A stretch of DNA of 10,454 nucleotides from contig JACPJY010000010.1 of NCBI GenBank assembly GCA_016187325.1, forward strand, positions 1 through 10,454, in the 5' to 3' direction. Each line of letters opens with the position of its first letter. The stretch's first letter is position 1. A model generated the notes under the pieces. The model did not search any database. It saw only the letters and a list, made by a program, of their open reading frames with translations, and had not been told where the DNA came from. Origin of the DNA: Rhodospirillales bacterium (GTDB taxonomy: Bacteria > Pseudomonadota > Alphaproteobacteria > Rhodospirillales > Casp-alpha2). Of this stretch, positions 1 to 6,422 are shown piece by piece. Position numbers and translations under genes: made by a program.

Positions 1-765
1 ACCAGCCTAGAGGCGCAGGCGCCGTCGGCCGCCGAGGGCGCCGTGGCCGGCAACGGCGGCGGTGCGCTGATGGAGATGCGTCTGCGCCTGGTGCCGGAGT
101 ACCGCAAGGCCTTCAAGGAAATCTTCGGCACCGACTGGCCGCACATCAACGATGCCTGGAAAGCCATCGCCGCTTTTCAGCGCACCATTGTCTCGGACCC
201 GAAGAAGGTCCCGTTCGACCGTTTTGCCATGGGCGACAAGCGGGCCTTGTTGGAAAGTGCCAAGCGCGGCCTCGGGGTGTTCCAAGGCAAGGCCAACTGC
301 GTCGCCTGCCACAACGGGCCGCTGGCGTCGGACCAGAAGTTCCATAACATCGGCGTTCCCGGCGCGCCGGAGTTCCTGAGCGATCCACTTTTCCAGATCA
401 CCTTCCGCTGGGAGGTGTATCAAAAGGGAGTCGGCGAGAAGGTCTACCGCGGCGCCGACCGCGACCACGGCCTCTATTACCGCACCCTCGACCCGGCGGA
501 TATCGGCAAATTCCGAACGCCGTCGCTGCGCGAGCTCAAGTACACGGCGCCCTACATGCACAATGGCGTGCTGGCGACGTTGGACGACGTGATCGATTTC
601 TACGACAAGGGTGGCGGCCCGACCAAGACATCGCCGCTCTTGAAGCCTCTACGCCTCAGCGATCAGGAGAAGAAGGACCTGGTCGCCTTCCTGGAGAGCC
701 TGAGCATGGACGAGCCGCTGGTGATGGACGACCCCAAGCTCCCACCCTCGCAACCGTTGAAATGA
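1..765 (+). CDS. Diheme cytochrome c peroxidase / MauG-family protein, C-terminal part (5' end outside window); IdrP-like candidate
   Basis: The frame is open from base 1, so the gene begins upstream; a GTG at 43 is internal. About 254 residues are visible. A CxxCH c-type haem motif (Cys-Val-Ala-Cys-His) lies at 298-312. Near the end is the family signature with Thr-Pro-Ser-Leu-Arg followed by Tyr-Met-His-Asn-Gly at 553-567, whose Met is the usual axial-ligand position of one haem in bacterial diheme peroxidases. The first haem motif expected in this family must lie upstream of the window. Such enzymes are periplasmic and reduce H2O2 with electrons from small cytochromes, or, as in MauG, oxidise a protein partner. 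The stop codon overlaps the next start (ATGA at 762-765), so the gene is translationally coupled to the Rieske subunit. Diheme peroxidases are established members of iodate reductase clusters (IdrP1, IdrP2); a role here in removing peroxide made by the molybdoenzyme is inference. Confidence 0.9.
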   Translation, partial: TSLEAQAPSAAEGAVAGNGGGALMEMRLRLVPEYRKAFKEIFGTDWPHINDAWKAIAAFQRTIVSDPKKVPFDRFAMGDKRALLESAKRGLGVFQGKANCVACHNGPLASDQKFHNIGVPGAPEFLSDPLFQITFRWEVYQKGVGEKVYRGADRDHGLYYRTLDPADIGKFRTPSLRELKYTAPYMHNGVLATLDDVIDFYDKGGGPTKTSPLLKPLRLSDQEKKDLVAFLESLSMDEPLVMDDPKLPPSQPLK

Positions 766-1337
766 CGGGTGACACCATGACAATCGACGATCGCGACCGC
801 TCGCCTCTCACCTGCATGACCCGCCGCCAGATGCTGATCCTCGGCGGCAGCGCGGTGACCGTATTGGCGAGCGTCCCGCTTGGCGGAGCGTTGGCGCAAA
901 AGGCAGTGCCGGGAACCGCCGACCTGGTGCAAAGTCGTTACAAGCCGCGTCGCATCGCGACCTTGAGGGACATCAAGGCGAAGACGCCGATCCCCTTTAC
1001 CTATCCGGTCGACGACGTGCGCAACTTCCTGGTCAAGCTCGGCGAACGGGCGGGCGCCGGGGTCGGACCGGACGACGACATCGTCGCCTTCAATACGGTG
1101 TGCCCGCACATGGGCGGCCCGCTGGAGCCGGAAAGCTACAAGCCGGAGCATAACGTGGTCGGACCGTGCCTTTTGCACCTTTCGACATTCGATCTGACCA
1201 AACACGGGATGGTCGTGTCGGGTCACGCCAGCGATACTCTTCCGCAGATCGCACTGGAAGTGCGCGAAGACAGCGTGTTTGCGATCGGCGTCATGGGCCT
1301 GATTTACGGCTATGCCCGCAATCCCGTCAGCGCCTGA
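762..1337 (+). CDS. Rieske [2Fe-2S] small subunit of arsenite oxidase/iodate reductase-type enzyme (AioB/IdrB-like), Tat-exported
   Basis: This 191-residue protein has a twin-arginine signal: Thr-Arg-Arg-Gln-Met at residues 20-24, then a hydrophobic run and Ala-Leu-Ala-Gln at 43-46. The Rieske ligands are Cys114-Pro-His116 and Cys136-Leu-Leu-His139. The stretch after the second pair (Ser-Thr-Phe-Asp, Gly-Met-Val-Val-Ser-Gly-His-Ala, Leu-Pro-Gln-Ile) is typical of AioB. In AioAB the cluster passes electrons between the molybdenum subunit and a cytochrome or azurin. The cysteines that form a disulfide in many Rieske proteins are absent (Gly119 and Leu138 at those sites). The start at 762 overlaps the upstream stop. 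An in-frame ATG at 777, preceded by GGGTGA at 767-772, is an equally plausible start and keeps the whole Tat motif. The catalytic subunit, which has no signal of its own, probably crosses the membrane folded together with this one. Confidence 0.9.
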   Translation: MTGDTMTIDDRDRSPLTCMTRRQMLILGGSAVTVLASVPLGGALAQKAVPGTADLVQSRYKPRRIATLRDIKAKTPIPFTYPVDDVRNFLVKLGERAGAGVGPDDDIVAFNTVCPHMGGPLEPESYKPEHNVVGPCLLHLSTFDLTKHGMVVSGHASDTLPQIALEVREDSVFAIGVMGLIYGYARNPVSA

Positions 1338-1349
1338 GCGCAGGCGGCT

Positions 1350-1353
1350 GGAG
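1350..1353 (+). promoter_or_regulatory. Ribosome binding site of the large subunit
   Basis: GGAG sits 7 bases before the ATG at 1361. It favours that start over the longer in-frame extension back to 1166, which would lie inside the Rieske gene and encodes nothing family-like. Confidence 0.6.
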
Positions 1354-1360
1354 AAACATC

Positions 1361-4036
1361 ATGGTTGAACAGATCCAACCCTTTGAAGTGATCTCGGTGC
1401 CGCTTCCTCCCAAGGACGCGGAAGTCCTGACCACGGCCTGCGCCTATTGCACCGTCGCCTGCGGCTACAAGGTATACCGCTGGCCGGTGGGCAAGGAGGG
1501 CGGCCCGAAGGCGGACCAGAACGCCCTTGGCATCGACTTTCCGACCGGCGGCGCCATGCTGCCGTGGATCAGCCCCTCCCAGCACAACATCGCGCGACAC
1601 AATGGCAAGCCCCACCACGTGGTCGTCCTGCCCGACTTCGACGCCAAGGTCGTCAATCCCGGCGGCAACCATTCGATCCGGGGTGGCACCCTCGCCCAGA
1701 AGATCTACAACCCGGCGCGGCCGACCCGCGACCGTCTGGTCTATCCGATGGTGCGCGTCGCCGGCGTACTGCAGCCGGTGTCGTGGGACCTGGCAACCGA
1801 GGTGATGGCGGAAGTATCGAAGCACGTGCTCGCCAAGTACGGCGAGCACGCATGGGGCATGAAGACCTATTCCTACGAGTATTTCGAGAACACCTATGCG
1901 ATCTCGAAGCTGGTCAACACCTCGATCGGCACGCCGGTATACGCGCCCCACGACAAGCCGCAGAACGCCGAGGACGCGGCCGGACTCGACGACGCCGGCG
2001 TCAACTCGTTCGCCGCCAGCTACGAGGACTGGGGTGCCTGCGACGTGGCCTTCCTGTCCGGCGTCGATCCTTACGAGACGAAGACAATCCTGTTCACCGA
2101 GTGGATGATGAAGGGCGATCAGCCCGACAAGAAGATGATCTTCGTCACGCCGCACCGCACCATGGGGGTCGCCTATGGTCAACAGAATGGCGGTCTGTGG
2201 TTGCCCATTATCCCCGGCGCCGACACGGTGCTGCACTTGGCGTTGGCGCGCATCATCATCGAGAACAACTGGCAGGACCAGGAATTCATCGACAACTGGG
2301 TGGCCAACCAGTGGGACGTCGAATCCGGCTACGGCCGCGGCACCCGCAACACCCGCTGGCAGTGGCGCACCACGTGGGGCACGTTCCAGAGCGACTGGAA
2401 CGATTACCGCAAGTTCATCATGGCCGAGGAGTCGGCGAAGCTGGAGAACGCGGTGCGAATCACCGGGCTACCGGCCGACCTAATTCGCAAGGCAGCCGAG
2501 CTGATAGCAAAGCCGAAGCCGAACGGTTCGCGTCCGAAGACCTCGTTCATGCTTGAGAAGGGCAACTACTGGTCCAACAACTACATGAACTCCGCGTCGC
2601 TCGGAGCGCTCGGCCTGATCTGCGGCGCCGGCAACCGGCCGGGGCGGGTCATCAGCCGCGGCGGCGGCCACCAGCGCGGCGGCATGGGCGCCGGCTTTTC
2701 CAAGGGCTGGCTTAGCCCGGAAAAATATCCCGGCCGGCGCAAAAAGGCGCTGAATGTCGATCGCTGGGTGATGGACGGCAACGTGCGGTTCATGTGGGTG
2801 ATCGGCTGCACCTGGTTCGCCGCCATGCTGGCCTCCCAGGAGCTCCAAAGCCGGGTGCACGAGCTGGTACGCGGCAATCCGCACCAGCCGCGCAACGTCA
2901 ACAAAACGCACCTCGTGGATACCTACAAAAAGCGTGTCGATGCCGGCGGCATGGTTCTGGTCGACTCCGACATCTACCCGGTCGATCCCCTGAACACCCA
3001 GATCGCCGACATCGTGTTGCCGGCGGCAGGTTGGGGCGAGGTCGATTTCACCCGCTGCAACTCGGAACGCCGCCTCCGACTCTATTCGGCGTTCAACGAT
3101 CCTCCCGGCGAGGCCAAGCCGGATTGGTGGGCGATCGCCAAGTTCGCTCAGAAGATGGGCTTCGCAGGCTACGACTGGAAGTCCTCAAACGACGTGTTCG
3201 AGGAATCGAGCCGCTTCAGCCGCGGCGGCGTGCTCAGCTACCACGTACTGGTGACGGAAGCGAAGCGCGAAGGCAGGAAGGCCCACGAGCTGTTGCGAAC
3301 CCTCGGCACCACGGGCATCCAGACGCCGATCCGCCTGGTCGACGGCAAGTTGGTCGGCACCAAGCGGCTGCACGATCCATCGAACAAGCGCGGCGACATC
3401 GAGGGAGCGACGGTGGATCAACGTTGGCTATACGCCTTCGGCACGCCGAGCGGCAGGGCGGTGCTCCTGAAGACGCCATGGAAGTTCTCCGGCTGGATCG
3501 ATTTCTACGAGGCCGTGAAGCCCCGCAAGGAGAAAGGCGAGATATGGATCACCAACGGCCGGGTCAACGAGACCTGGCAGTCGGGATTCGACGACCTGCG
3601 CAAGCCGCACCTGTCGAAGCGGTGGCCGTGGCCGTGGATCGTCATTCACCCCGACGACGCGAAGCCGAAGGGTATCGAGAGCGGCGATCTGGTCCAGGGC
3701 TACAACGACGAAGTGTTCGTGCAGACCGGGGCGCCGATCGGCGTGCTGGAGAAAGACCTGACGTTCACCGAGCTGCGCAAGAATGGGCACATCAAGGTGA
3801 CGAGCGGTCAGTTCGTTGCCGTGGCCATCGTCAGTGATGAGATCAGGCCCGGGGTGGCGATCGCCAGCTTCAACTATCCCGGAGCGCCAGCCAACTCGTT
3901 GTGCCACGCGGTGCCCGACCCGGTAACCGGGAACTACCGCTACAAGCTCGGCCGCGGGGTGCTCAGCAAGGTCGGCGCCTCGGTGTACAGGACCTTGTTG
4001 ACGGAGATGTCGCTGAAGCCGCGCCCGATTATCTGA
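1361..4036 (+). CDS. Mo-bisMGD large catalytic subunit of the arsenite oxidase/iodate reductase branch (AioA/IdrA-like), DMSO reductase family
   Basis: The protein has 891 residues, longer than the roughly 826 of Alcaligenes faecalis AioA. The N-terminus carries Cys27-x2-Cys30-x3-Cys34 followed by Gly-Tyr-Lys-Val-Tyr-Arg-Trp-Pro, the AioA-type [3Fe-4S] motif. Ser105, before Arg-Gly-Gly, stands where other family members have a fourth cysteine. The motif Arg433-Gly-Gly-Gly-His437-Gln matches the AioA Arg/His pocket motif. Late molybdopterin-domain signatures are present, such as Ile-Val-Leu-Pro-Ala-Ala-Gly around 3010-3030 and Asn-Gly-Arg-Val-Asn-Glu-Thr-Trp-Gln-Ser near 3553-3582. No export signal is seen, consistent with hitchhiking on the Tat-targeted Rieske partner encoded 23 bases upstream. 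By family it is a periplasmic enzyme transferring electrons to or from an oxyanion. Arsenite oxidase is the classical annotation, but the adjacent diheme peroxidase and apparent loss of two arsenite-pocket residues make iodate reductase or an undescribed relative quite possible. Family assignment is strong; the substrate is undecided. Confidence 0.9.
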   Translation: MVEQIQPFEVISVPLPPKDAEVLTTACAYCTVACGYKVYRWPVGKEGGPKADQNALGIDFPTGGAMLPWISPSQHNIARHNGKPHHVVVLPDFDAKVVNPGGNHSIRGGTLAQKIYNPARPTRDRLVYPMVRVAGVLQPVSWDLATEVMAEVSKHVLAKYGEHAWGMKTYSYEYFENTYAISKLVNTSIGTPVYAPHDKPQNAEDAAGLDDAGVNSFAASYEDWGACDVAFLSGVDPYETKTILFTEWMMKGDQPDKKMIFVTPHRTMGVAYGQQNGGLWLPIIPGADTVLHLALARIIIENNWQDQEFIDNWVANQWDVESGYGRGTRNTRWQWRTTWGTFQSDWNDYRKFIMAEESAKLENAVRITGLPADLIRKAAELIAKPKPNGSRPKTSFMLEKGNYWSNNYMNSASLGALGLICGAGNRPGRVISRGGGHQRGGMGAGFSKGWLSPEKYPGRRKKALNVDRWVMDGNVRFMWVIGCTWFAAMLASQELQSRVHELVRGNPHQPRNVNKTHLVDTYKKRVDAGGMVLVDSDIYPVDPLNTQIADIVLPAAGWGEVDFTRCNSERRLRLYSAFNDPPGEAKPDWWAIAKFAQKMGFAGYDWKSSNDVFEESSRFSRGGVLSYHVLVTEAKREGRKAHELLRTLGTTGIQTPIRLVDGKLVGTKRLHDPSNKRGDIEGATVDQRWLYAFGTPSGRAVLLKTPWKFSGWIDFYEAVKPRKEKGEIWITNGRVNETWQSGFDDLRKPHLSKRWPWPWIVIHPDDAKPKGIESGDLVQGYNDEVFVQTGAPIGVLEKDLTFTELRKNGHIKVTSGQFVAVAIVSDEIRPGVAIASFNYPGAPANSLCHAVPDPVTGNYRYKLGRGVLSKVGASVYRTLLTEMSLKPRPII

Positions 4037-4149
4037 AATTGGCAACCGGCTGGCCACAGCCTTTCTCCCTCCCGAAAAAATGCCGCTCGGTTGAACGAGG
4101 CGCGGCGGAAGGGGCGGAGAAGGTTCGATCCCAGTTGCTCTCCCTCCGC

Positions 4150-4235
4150 CATTCGCCTTCGCTGCTTCGCAGCTACGGCGGAATGAGCGTGACGGTTGCG
4201 AAGGCGAATGCCACGCCGTAGCTTTAGCGAAGGCG
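4150..4235. repeat. Paired palindromic intergenic repeat downstream of the molybdoenzyme operon
   Basis: Two copies of one unit lie head to head. The first, 4154-4180, reads CGCCTTCGCT, a short loop, then AGCTACGGCG. The second, 4214-4235, is its reverse complement, CGCCGTAGCT, TT, AGCGAAGGCG. A further 13-base arm pairs 4150-4162 with 4198-4210, and a local hairpin GCTGC-TTC-GCAGC spans 4161-4173. The element fills much of the gap between the operon end (4036) and the toxin-antitoxin promoter. The RNA could fold strongly and act as a processing or weak termination site, but no T-tract follows. The remainder of 4037-4285 shows no gene. Confidence 0.75.
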
Positions 4236-4285
4236 GGCCGGTTTAGAGGCCGGAAAAGTCTGAGATCAAGCCATCTGTTACTGTA

Positions 4286-4314
4286 TTGATATGCATCCTC
4301 GCGTATGATATCGT
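4286..4314 (+). promoter_or_regulatory. Candidate sigma70 promoter of the toxin-antitoxin operon
   Basis: TTGATA at 4286-4291 (5 of 6 to the -35 consensus) is followed after 17 bases by TATCGT at 4309-4314 (4 of 6 to the -10). The stretch 4260-4325 is clearly more AT-rich than its surroundings. The -10 box lies inside the palindrome 4305-4322, so a repressor bound there would block transcription. Confidence 0.45.
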
Positions 4315-4322
4315 GATATCAT
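4305..4322. promoter_or_regulatory. Palindromic operator upstream of the antitoxin gene
   Basis: A perfect inverted repeat, ATGATATC-GT-GATATCAT, with 8-base arms covers the putative -10 box and ends 14 bases before the antitoxin ATG. Ribbon-helix-helix antitoxins of the FitA type bind such palindromes in their own promoters, usually together with the toxin. That FitA of this locus binds here is inference. Confidence 0.65.
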
Positions 4323-4325
4323 CAT

Positions 4326-4331
4326 AGGTGG
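4326..4331 (+). promoter_or_regulatory. Ribosome binding site of the antitoxin gene
   Basis: AGGTGG ends 5 bases before the ATG at 4337. It fixes that start rather than the in-frame GTG at 4328, which lies within the site itself. Confidence 0.6.
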
Positions 4332-4336
4332 ATGCC

Positions 4337-4585
4337 ATGGCTCAGCTCGTCGTTCGCAACATTGAGGAAAAGGTCAAGGCGCGGCTTCAGCGCCGGGCGG
4401 CAGCGCATAAGCGCAGCATGGAAGAAGAGGTCCGCGACATCTTGAGGAACGCCGTGAAAGGCGAAGACAAACCGTCCCCACGGCTTGGCAGCCGGCTACG
4501 CAAGCGATTCTCCGCTATCGGCCTGGATGAAGACATTCAGGAATTGCGCGGGACCACGGCGATTCCAGCCTCGTTCGACGAATGA
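4337..4585 (+). CDS. FitA/VapB-type antitoxin (ribbon-helix-helix)
   Basis: The product is 82 residues beginning Met-Ala-Gln-Leu-Val-Val-Arg-Asn, the beta-strand that inserts into DNA in FitA-like ribbon-helix-helix proteins. It is followed by the conserved Val-Lys-Ala-Arg-Leu and Arg-Ser-Met-Glu-Glu-Glu-Val-Arg helices (about residues 13-38). The C-terminal half is more polar and, by analogy with FitAB, would wrap the toxin and block its active site. The gene is preceded by a promoter, a palindromic operator and a good ribosome site. Its stop overlaps the toxin start by the ATGA arrangement at 4582-4585, giving coupled translation. Autorepression through the operator is likely from the family's known behaviour. 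Confidence 0.88.
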   Translation: MAQLVVRNIEEKVKARLQRRAAAHKRSMEEEVRDILRNAVKGEDKPSPRLGSRLRKRFSAIGLDEDIQELRGTTAIPASFDE

Positions 4586-5001
4586 TCGTTCTCGACTCCA
4601 ACGTACTGTCCGCAGTCATGCGCCGCAAGGCCGATCCGGCGGTCGTGGCATGGCTGGATCGGCAACCTTCCGAATCGCTCTGGATCACGACGATCACGGT
4701 TTTCGAAGTCCGCTTCGGTTTGGAACTCCTGCCCGACGGCCGCAGGCGCAAGAAATTGGAAACCGCTTTCGCGCAAGCACTCGAAGAGGATTTCCAGCGG
4801 CGCATCTTGTCCTTCGATTTCCAGGCGGCCGAAGAAGCGGCCAAACTGGCGGCGCGAAGAAGAAATGCCGGGCAGCCGGTCGAGTTCAGGGATACGCAAA
4901 TCGCCGGCATCGTTTTGGCGCACCGAGCCGCCTTGGCCACGCGCAATGTCCGCCACTTCCGGGACTTGCCCGTAAAGGTCATCGACCCGTGGAGCGAGTG
5001 A
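4582..5001 (+). CDS. FitB/VapC-type toxin, PIN-domain ribonuclease
   Basis: The protein has 139 residues, the usual size of a single PIN domain. The expected acidic metal-binding residues are visible: Asp5 in the opening Val-Leu-Asp-Ser-Asn-Val, Glu42 in Thr-Val-Phe-Glu-Val-Arg-Phe-Gly, and Asp104 in Phe-Arg-Asp-Thr-Gln-Ile-Ala. The end carries Ala-Thr-Arg-Asn-Val-Arg-His-Phe followed by Ile-Asp-Pro-Trp, typical of the FitB branch. Asn122 or His125 occupies the region where some PIN proteins have a fourth acid. VapC-type toxins cleave specific RNAs with Mg2+ or Mn2+ when released from the antitoxin; the RNA target here cannot be told. Start codon overlaps the antitoxin stop. The pair sits alone between repeats, as is common for mobile or island-stabilising modules. 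Confidence 0.9.
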   Translation: MIVLDSNVLSAVMRRKADPAVVAWLDRQPSESLWITTITVFEVRFGLELLPDGRRRKKLETAFAQALEEDFQRRILSFDFQAAEEAAKLAARRRNAGQPVEFRDTQIAGIVLAHRAALATRNVRHFRDLPVKVIDPWSE

Positions 5002-5081
5002 TTATGTGGGCGGTTAACGGAAGATGCGAAACGCGAAAAGATGATAGAAGCCCTGGCGCGCGGCCTCCCAATCCCGGTCGC

Positions 5082-5146
5082 GGCCCTCATGGTTCGACAC
5101 GCTCACCATAAGGGCCTTGTCCTGAGCCCGTCGAAGGACGAGGCCC
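5082..5146. repeat. REP-like dispersed repeat with two adjacent stem-loops
   Basis: Stem A pairs 5082-5093 with 5105-5116 and stem B pairs 5112-5123 with 5135-5146; each is 12 bases long with one mismatch. The arms overlap in the GGGCC at 5112-5116, so only one stem can be full length at a time. Translated on the + strand the element gives Met-Val-Arg-His-Ala-His-His-Lys-Gly followed by Leu-Ser-Pro-Ser-Lys-Asp-Glu. I recognise this as the spurious peptide of a repeat scattered through many alphaproteobacterial genomes. It is not a gene. Confidence 0.75.
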
Positions 5147-5172
5147 GACCCCGGACATTTCGCGGCTTGCTC

Positions 5173-5217
5173 CTAGACCACGCCTTTCTCGCGCAGCTCG
5201 GCGACCGCTTTCGCGTC
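5173..5217 (-). pseudogene. Remnant resembling the C-terminal tail of a class III CoA-transferase
   Basis: Read on the minus strand, 14 codons plus a TAG stop give Asp-Ala-Lys-Ala-Val-Ala-Glu-Leu-Arg-Glu-Lys-Gly-Val-Val. This closely resembles the end of the intact CoA-transferase at 6423-7640 (Glu-Ile-Ala-Ala-Leu-Arg-Lys-Lys-Gly-Val-Val) and is the usual ending of that family. An in-frame TGA at 5221-5223 and the unrelated codons before it show that no body of such a gene remains. The match is short, so chance or a fragment left by a deletion are both possible. Confidence 0.4.
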
Positions 5218-5251
5218 CGTTCAGCGCGGCGGCATCGATTGCGCGAGAAAG
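5184..5251. repeat. Perfect 12-base inverted repeat with 44-base spacer
   Basis: CTTTCTCGCGCA at 5184-5195 is exactly the reverse complement of 5240-5251. One arm lies within the CoA-transferase-like tail remnant and the other just beyond it. No known site type is recognised. Confidence 0.5.
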
Positions 5252-5386
5252 TCGAGGAGCATCTTCTTCGTCTGGCGCGTCGCGTCGCGGCTATACTCAA
5301 ACCGCACCCTTCTCGACTTCGCCGGCGGATATGGCCGTCTTCTCGCACCCGATTGCGTCTCGGCCAGGTCTGGAATCCGCCAAGTG

Positions 5387-5417
5387 GCTCATCCCAAGCC
5401 GCCAAACCGGGATGAGC
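5387..5417. repeat. Hairpin-forming inverted repeat upstream of the hydrolase gene
   Basis: GCTCATCCC at 5387-5395 pairs perfectly with GGGATGAGC at 5409-5417 around a 13-base loop. No T-tract follows on either strand, so a classical terminator is not supported; it could be a short repeat or a regulator site. Confidence 0.45.
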
Positions 5418-5499
5418 GGCCACAGTTTCGACAGATGCTTGATTGTGCTACCGTCGTGAGTGATTGGGAGGAATCATCTGGGAAATCCGAGTCAAGATC

Positions 5500-6363
5500 A
5501 TGCGATCACTTCTTCTGTCTTTGGGGTTGATTTTCGCGACGATCGGGAGCGGACCGGCCGGCGCGGAAACGCTGACCGCCGCCACCGGCTACGGCTTGAA
5601 ATACGACGTCTATGGCTATCGCGCCAACCAGCCGACGGCGCTGATCTTCATGCACGGCAAGGGCAGCCGCCACGACGCCCGCGGCCTCGTCCGGCTGGCC
5701 GAGAAGATCGCCGGCGAGGGGTTTCGGGTCTACCTGCCGTCGATGCCGTGGAACGAGGACTGGAAGGGCACCCACCAGGACGCCACCGCGGCCTTGGACG
5801 CCCTGGTGGCGCTCGCCGCCGGCGACGGCAAGAAGGTGGCGGTCGGCGGCCAGAGCATGGGCGCTATGTTCAGCCTCGTCTACCGCCCGGCCGACACGCC
5901 GCCGGCAGTCGTCGGCAAGGTGCTCACCAGCCCCGGCCAGATGCTCGATTTGATTCCGCCGCAGGCGCCGTTCTGGAACTCCCTCAAGCCGTCGCTGGAG
6001 CGCGCCAAGGAACTGGAAGCCGCCGGCAAGGGCAAGCAGCGTGTGCGGTTCACCGCCACCAACGTTCACGGCACCAAAACGGTCGAGGAGTCATTCGACA
6101 TGACCCCGGAGGAATTTCTGTCGTTCCACGATCCGGCGCGCTTTCCGAGCGTCAGGGCCGCGCTCAGGACGACGAAGCTGCCGGTGTTCTGGGCGGCGGG
6201 GACGCGCGATCCCATTCCCGCCGGCAAGCGGTGGGCGTTCGACCTGATGCCGGCGCATCCGAACAGCGCCTATGTCGAGCTCGACGGCGAGGACCACAAT
6301 TCGGCCATGCTGGCGGCGGCCGGGCGCATCGTCGCCTGGCTCAAGGCGCTGCCGGCGAAGTAG
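5500..6363 (+). CDS. Exported alpha/beta hydrolase (dienelactone hydrolase-like), substrate unknown
   Basis: The 287-residue product starts with a signal peptide (Met-Arg-Ser, a Leu-rich core, then Ala-Gly-Ala at about residues 20-22), so it is probably periplasmic. The alpha/beta hydrolase fold is shown by Ile-Phe-Met-His-Gly-Lys-Gly after the first core strand (oxyanion-hole region), the nucleophile elbow Gly-Gln-Ser119-Met-Gly, a likely acid Asp237 in Gly-Thr-Arg-Asp-Pro-Ile-Pro, and His266 in Glu-Asp-His-Asn. The spacing suits a Ser-Asp-His triad. The ATG at 5500 is chosen because it places the signal peptide at the very N-terminus. The frame extends back to a TTG at 5464 next to GGGAGGA, but those added codons look unnatural and would bury the signal. 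It converges on the CoA-transferase gene across a 59-base gap. No neighbour reveals a substrate. Confidence 0.85.
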   Translation: MRSLLLSLGLIFATIGSGPAGAETLTAATGYGLKYDVYGYRANQPTALIFMHGKGSRHDARGLVRLAEKIAGEGFRVYLPSMPWNEDWKGTHQDATAALDALVALAAGDGKKVAVGGQSMGAMFSLVYRPADTPPAVVGKVLTSPGQMLDLIPPQAPFWNSLKPSLERAKELEAAGKGKQRVRFTATNVHGTKTVEESFDMTPEEFLSFHDPARFPSVRAALRTTKLPVFWAAGTRDPIPAGKRWAFDLMPAHPNSAYVELDGEDHNSAMLAAAGRIVAWLKALPAK

Positions 6364-6422
6364 GCCGCGCGGGCGTCCCTTAACCCTCAGTCGCGCTCAC
6401 GGCAGCGCCGACGCGGAACAGC

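Larger units (their letters stand above)
5002..5499. other. Gene-poor stretch between toxin gene and hydrolase gene
   Basis: No convincing intact gene lies here. Both strands contain open frames up to about 120 codons (5041-5415 on +, 5103-5423 on -), but their translations run through palindromic DNA, are rich in Arg and look like none of the families I know. The stretch holds the double-hairpin repeat at 5082-5146, a minus-strand CoA-transferase-like tail at 5173-5217, a 12-base inverted repeat spanning 5184-5251 and a hairpin at 5387-5417. I read it as decayed and repeat-bearing DNA. No clear promoter for the gene at 5500 could be picked out. Confidence 0.6.

Noticed and set aside
1166..1360. 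Upstream extension of the large subunit frame
   Set aside because: These 65 codons lie inside the Rieske gene in another frame, are Arg/Ser-rich, and the ATG at 1361 has a ribosome site and an AioA-like N-terminus.
3901..4221. A 106-codon + strand frame crossing the operon end
   Set aside because: It overlaps the large subunit's end out of frame and then reads through the palindromic repeat; no family features.
4515..5090. A 191-codon minus-strand frame opposite the toxin gene
   Set aside because: The + strand pair has clear antitoxin and PIN-domain signatures with coupled start and stop; the antisense frame is a shadow.
5041..5415. A 124-codon + strand frame in the gap after the toxin
   Set aside because: Its first part is the spurious peptide of a dispersed repeat and the rest is Arg-rich with no recognisable motif.
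6364..6422. Possible bidirectional terminator between the converging hydrolase and CoA-transferase genes
   Set aside because: The 59 bases are GC-rich, but I could not find a solid stem followed by a T-tract on either strand.
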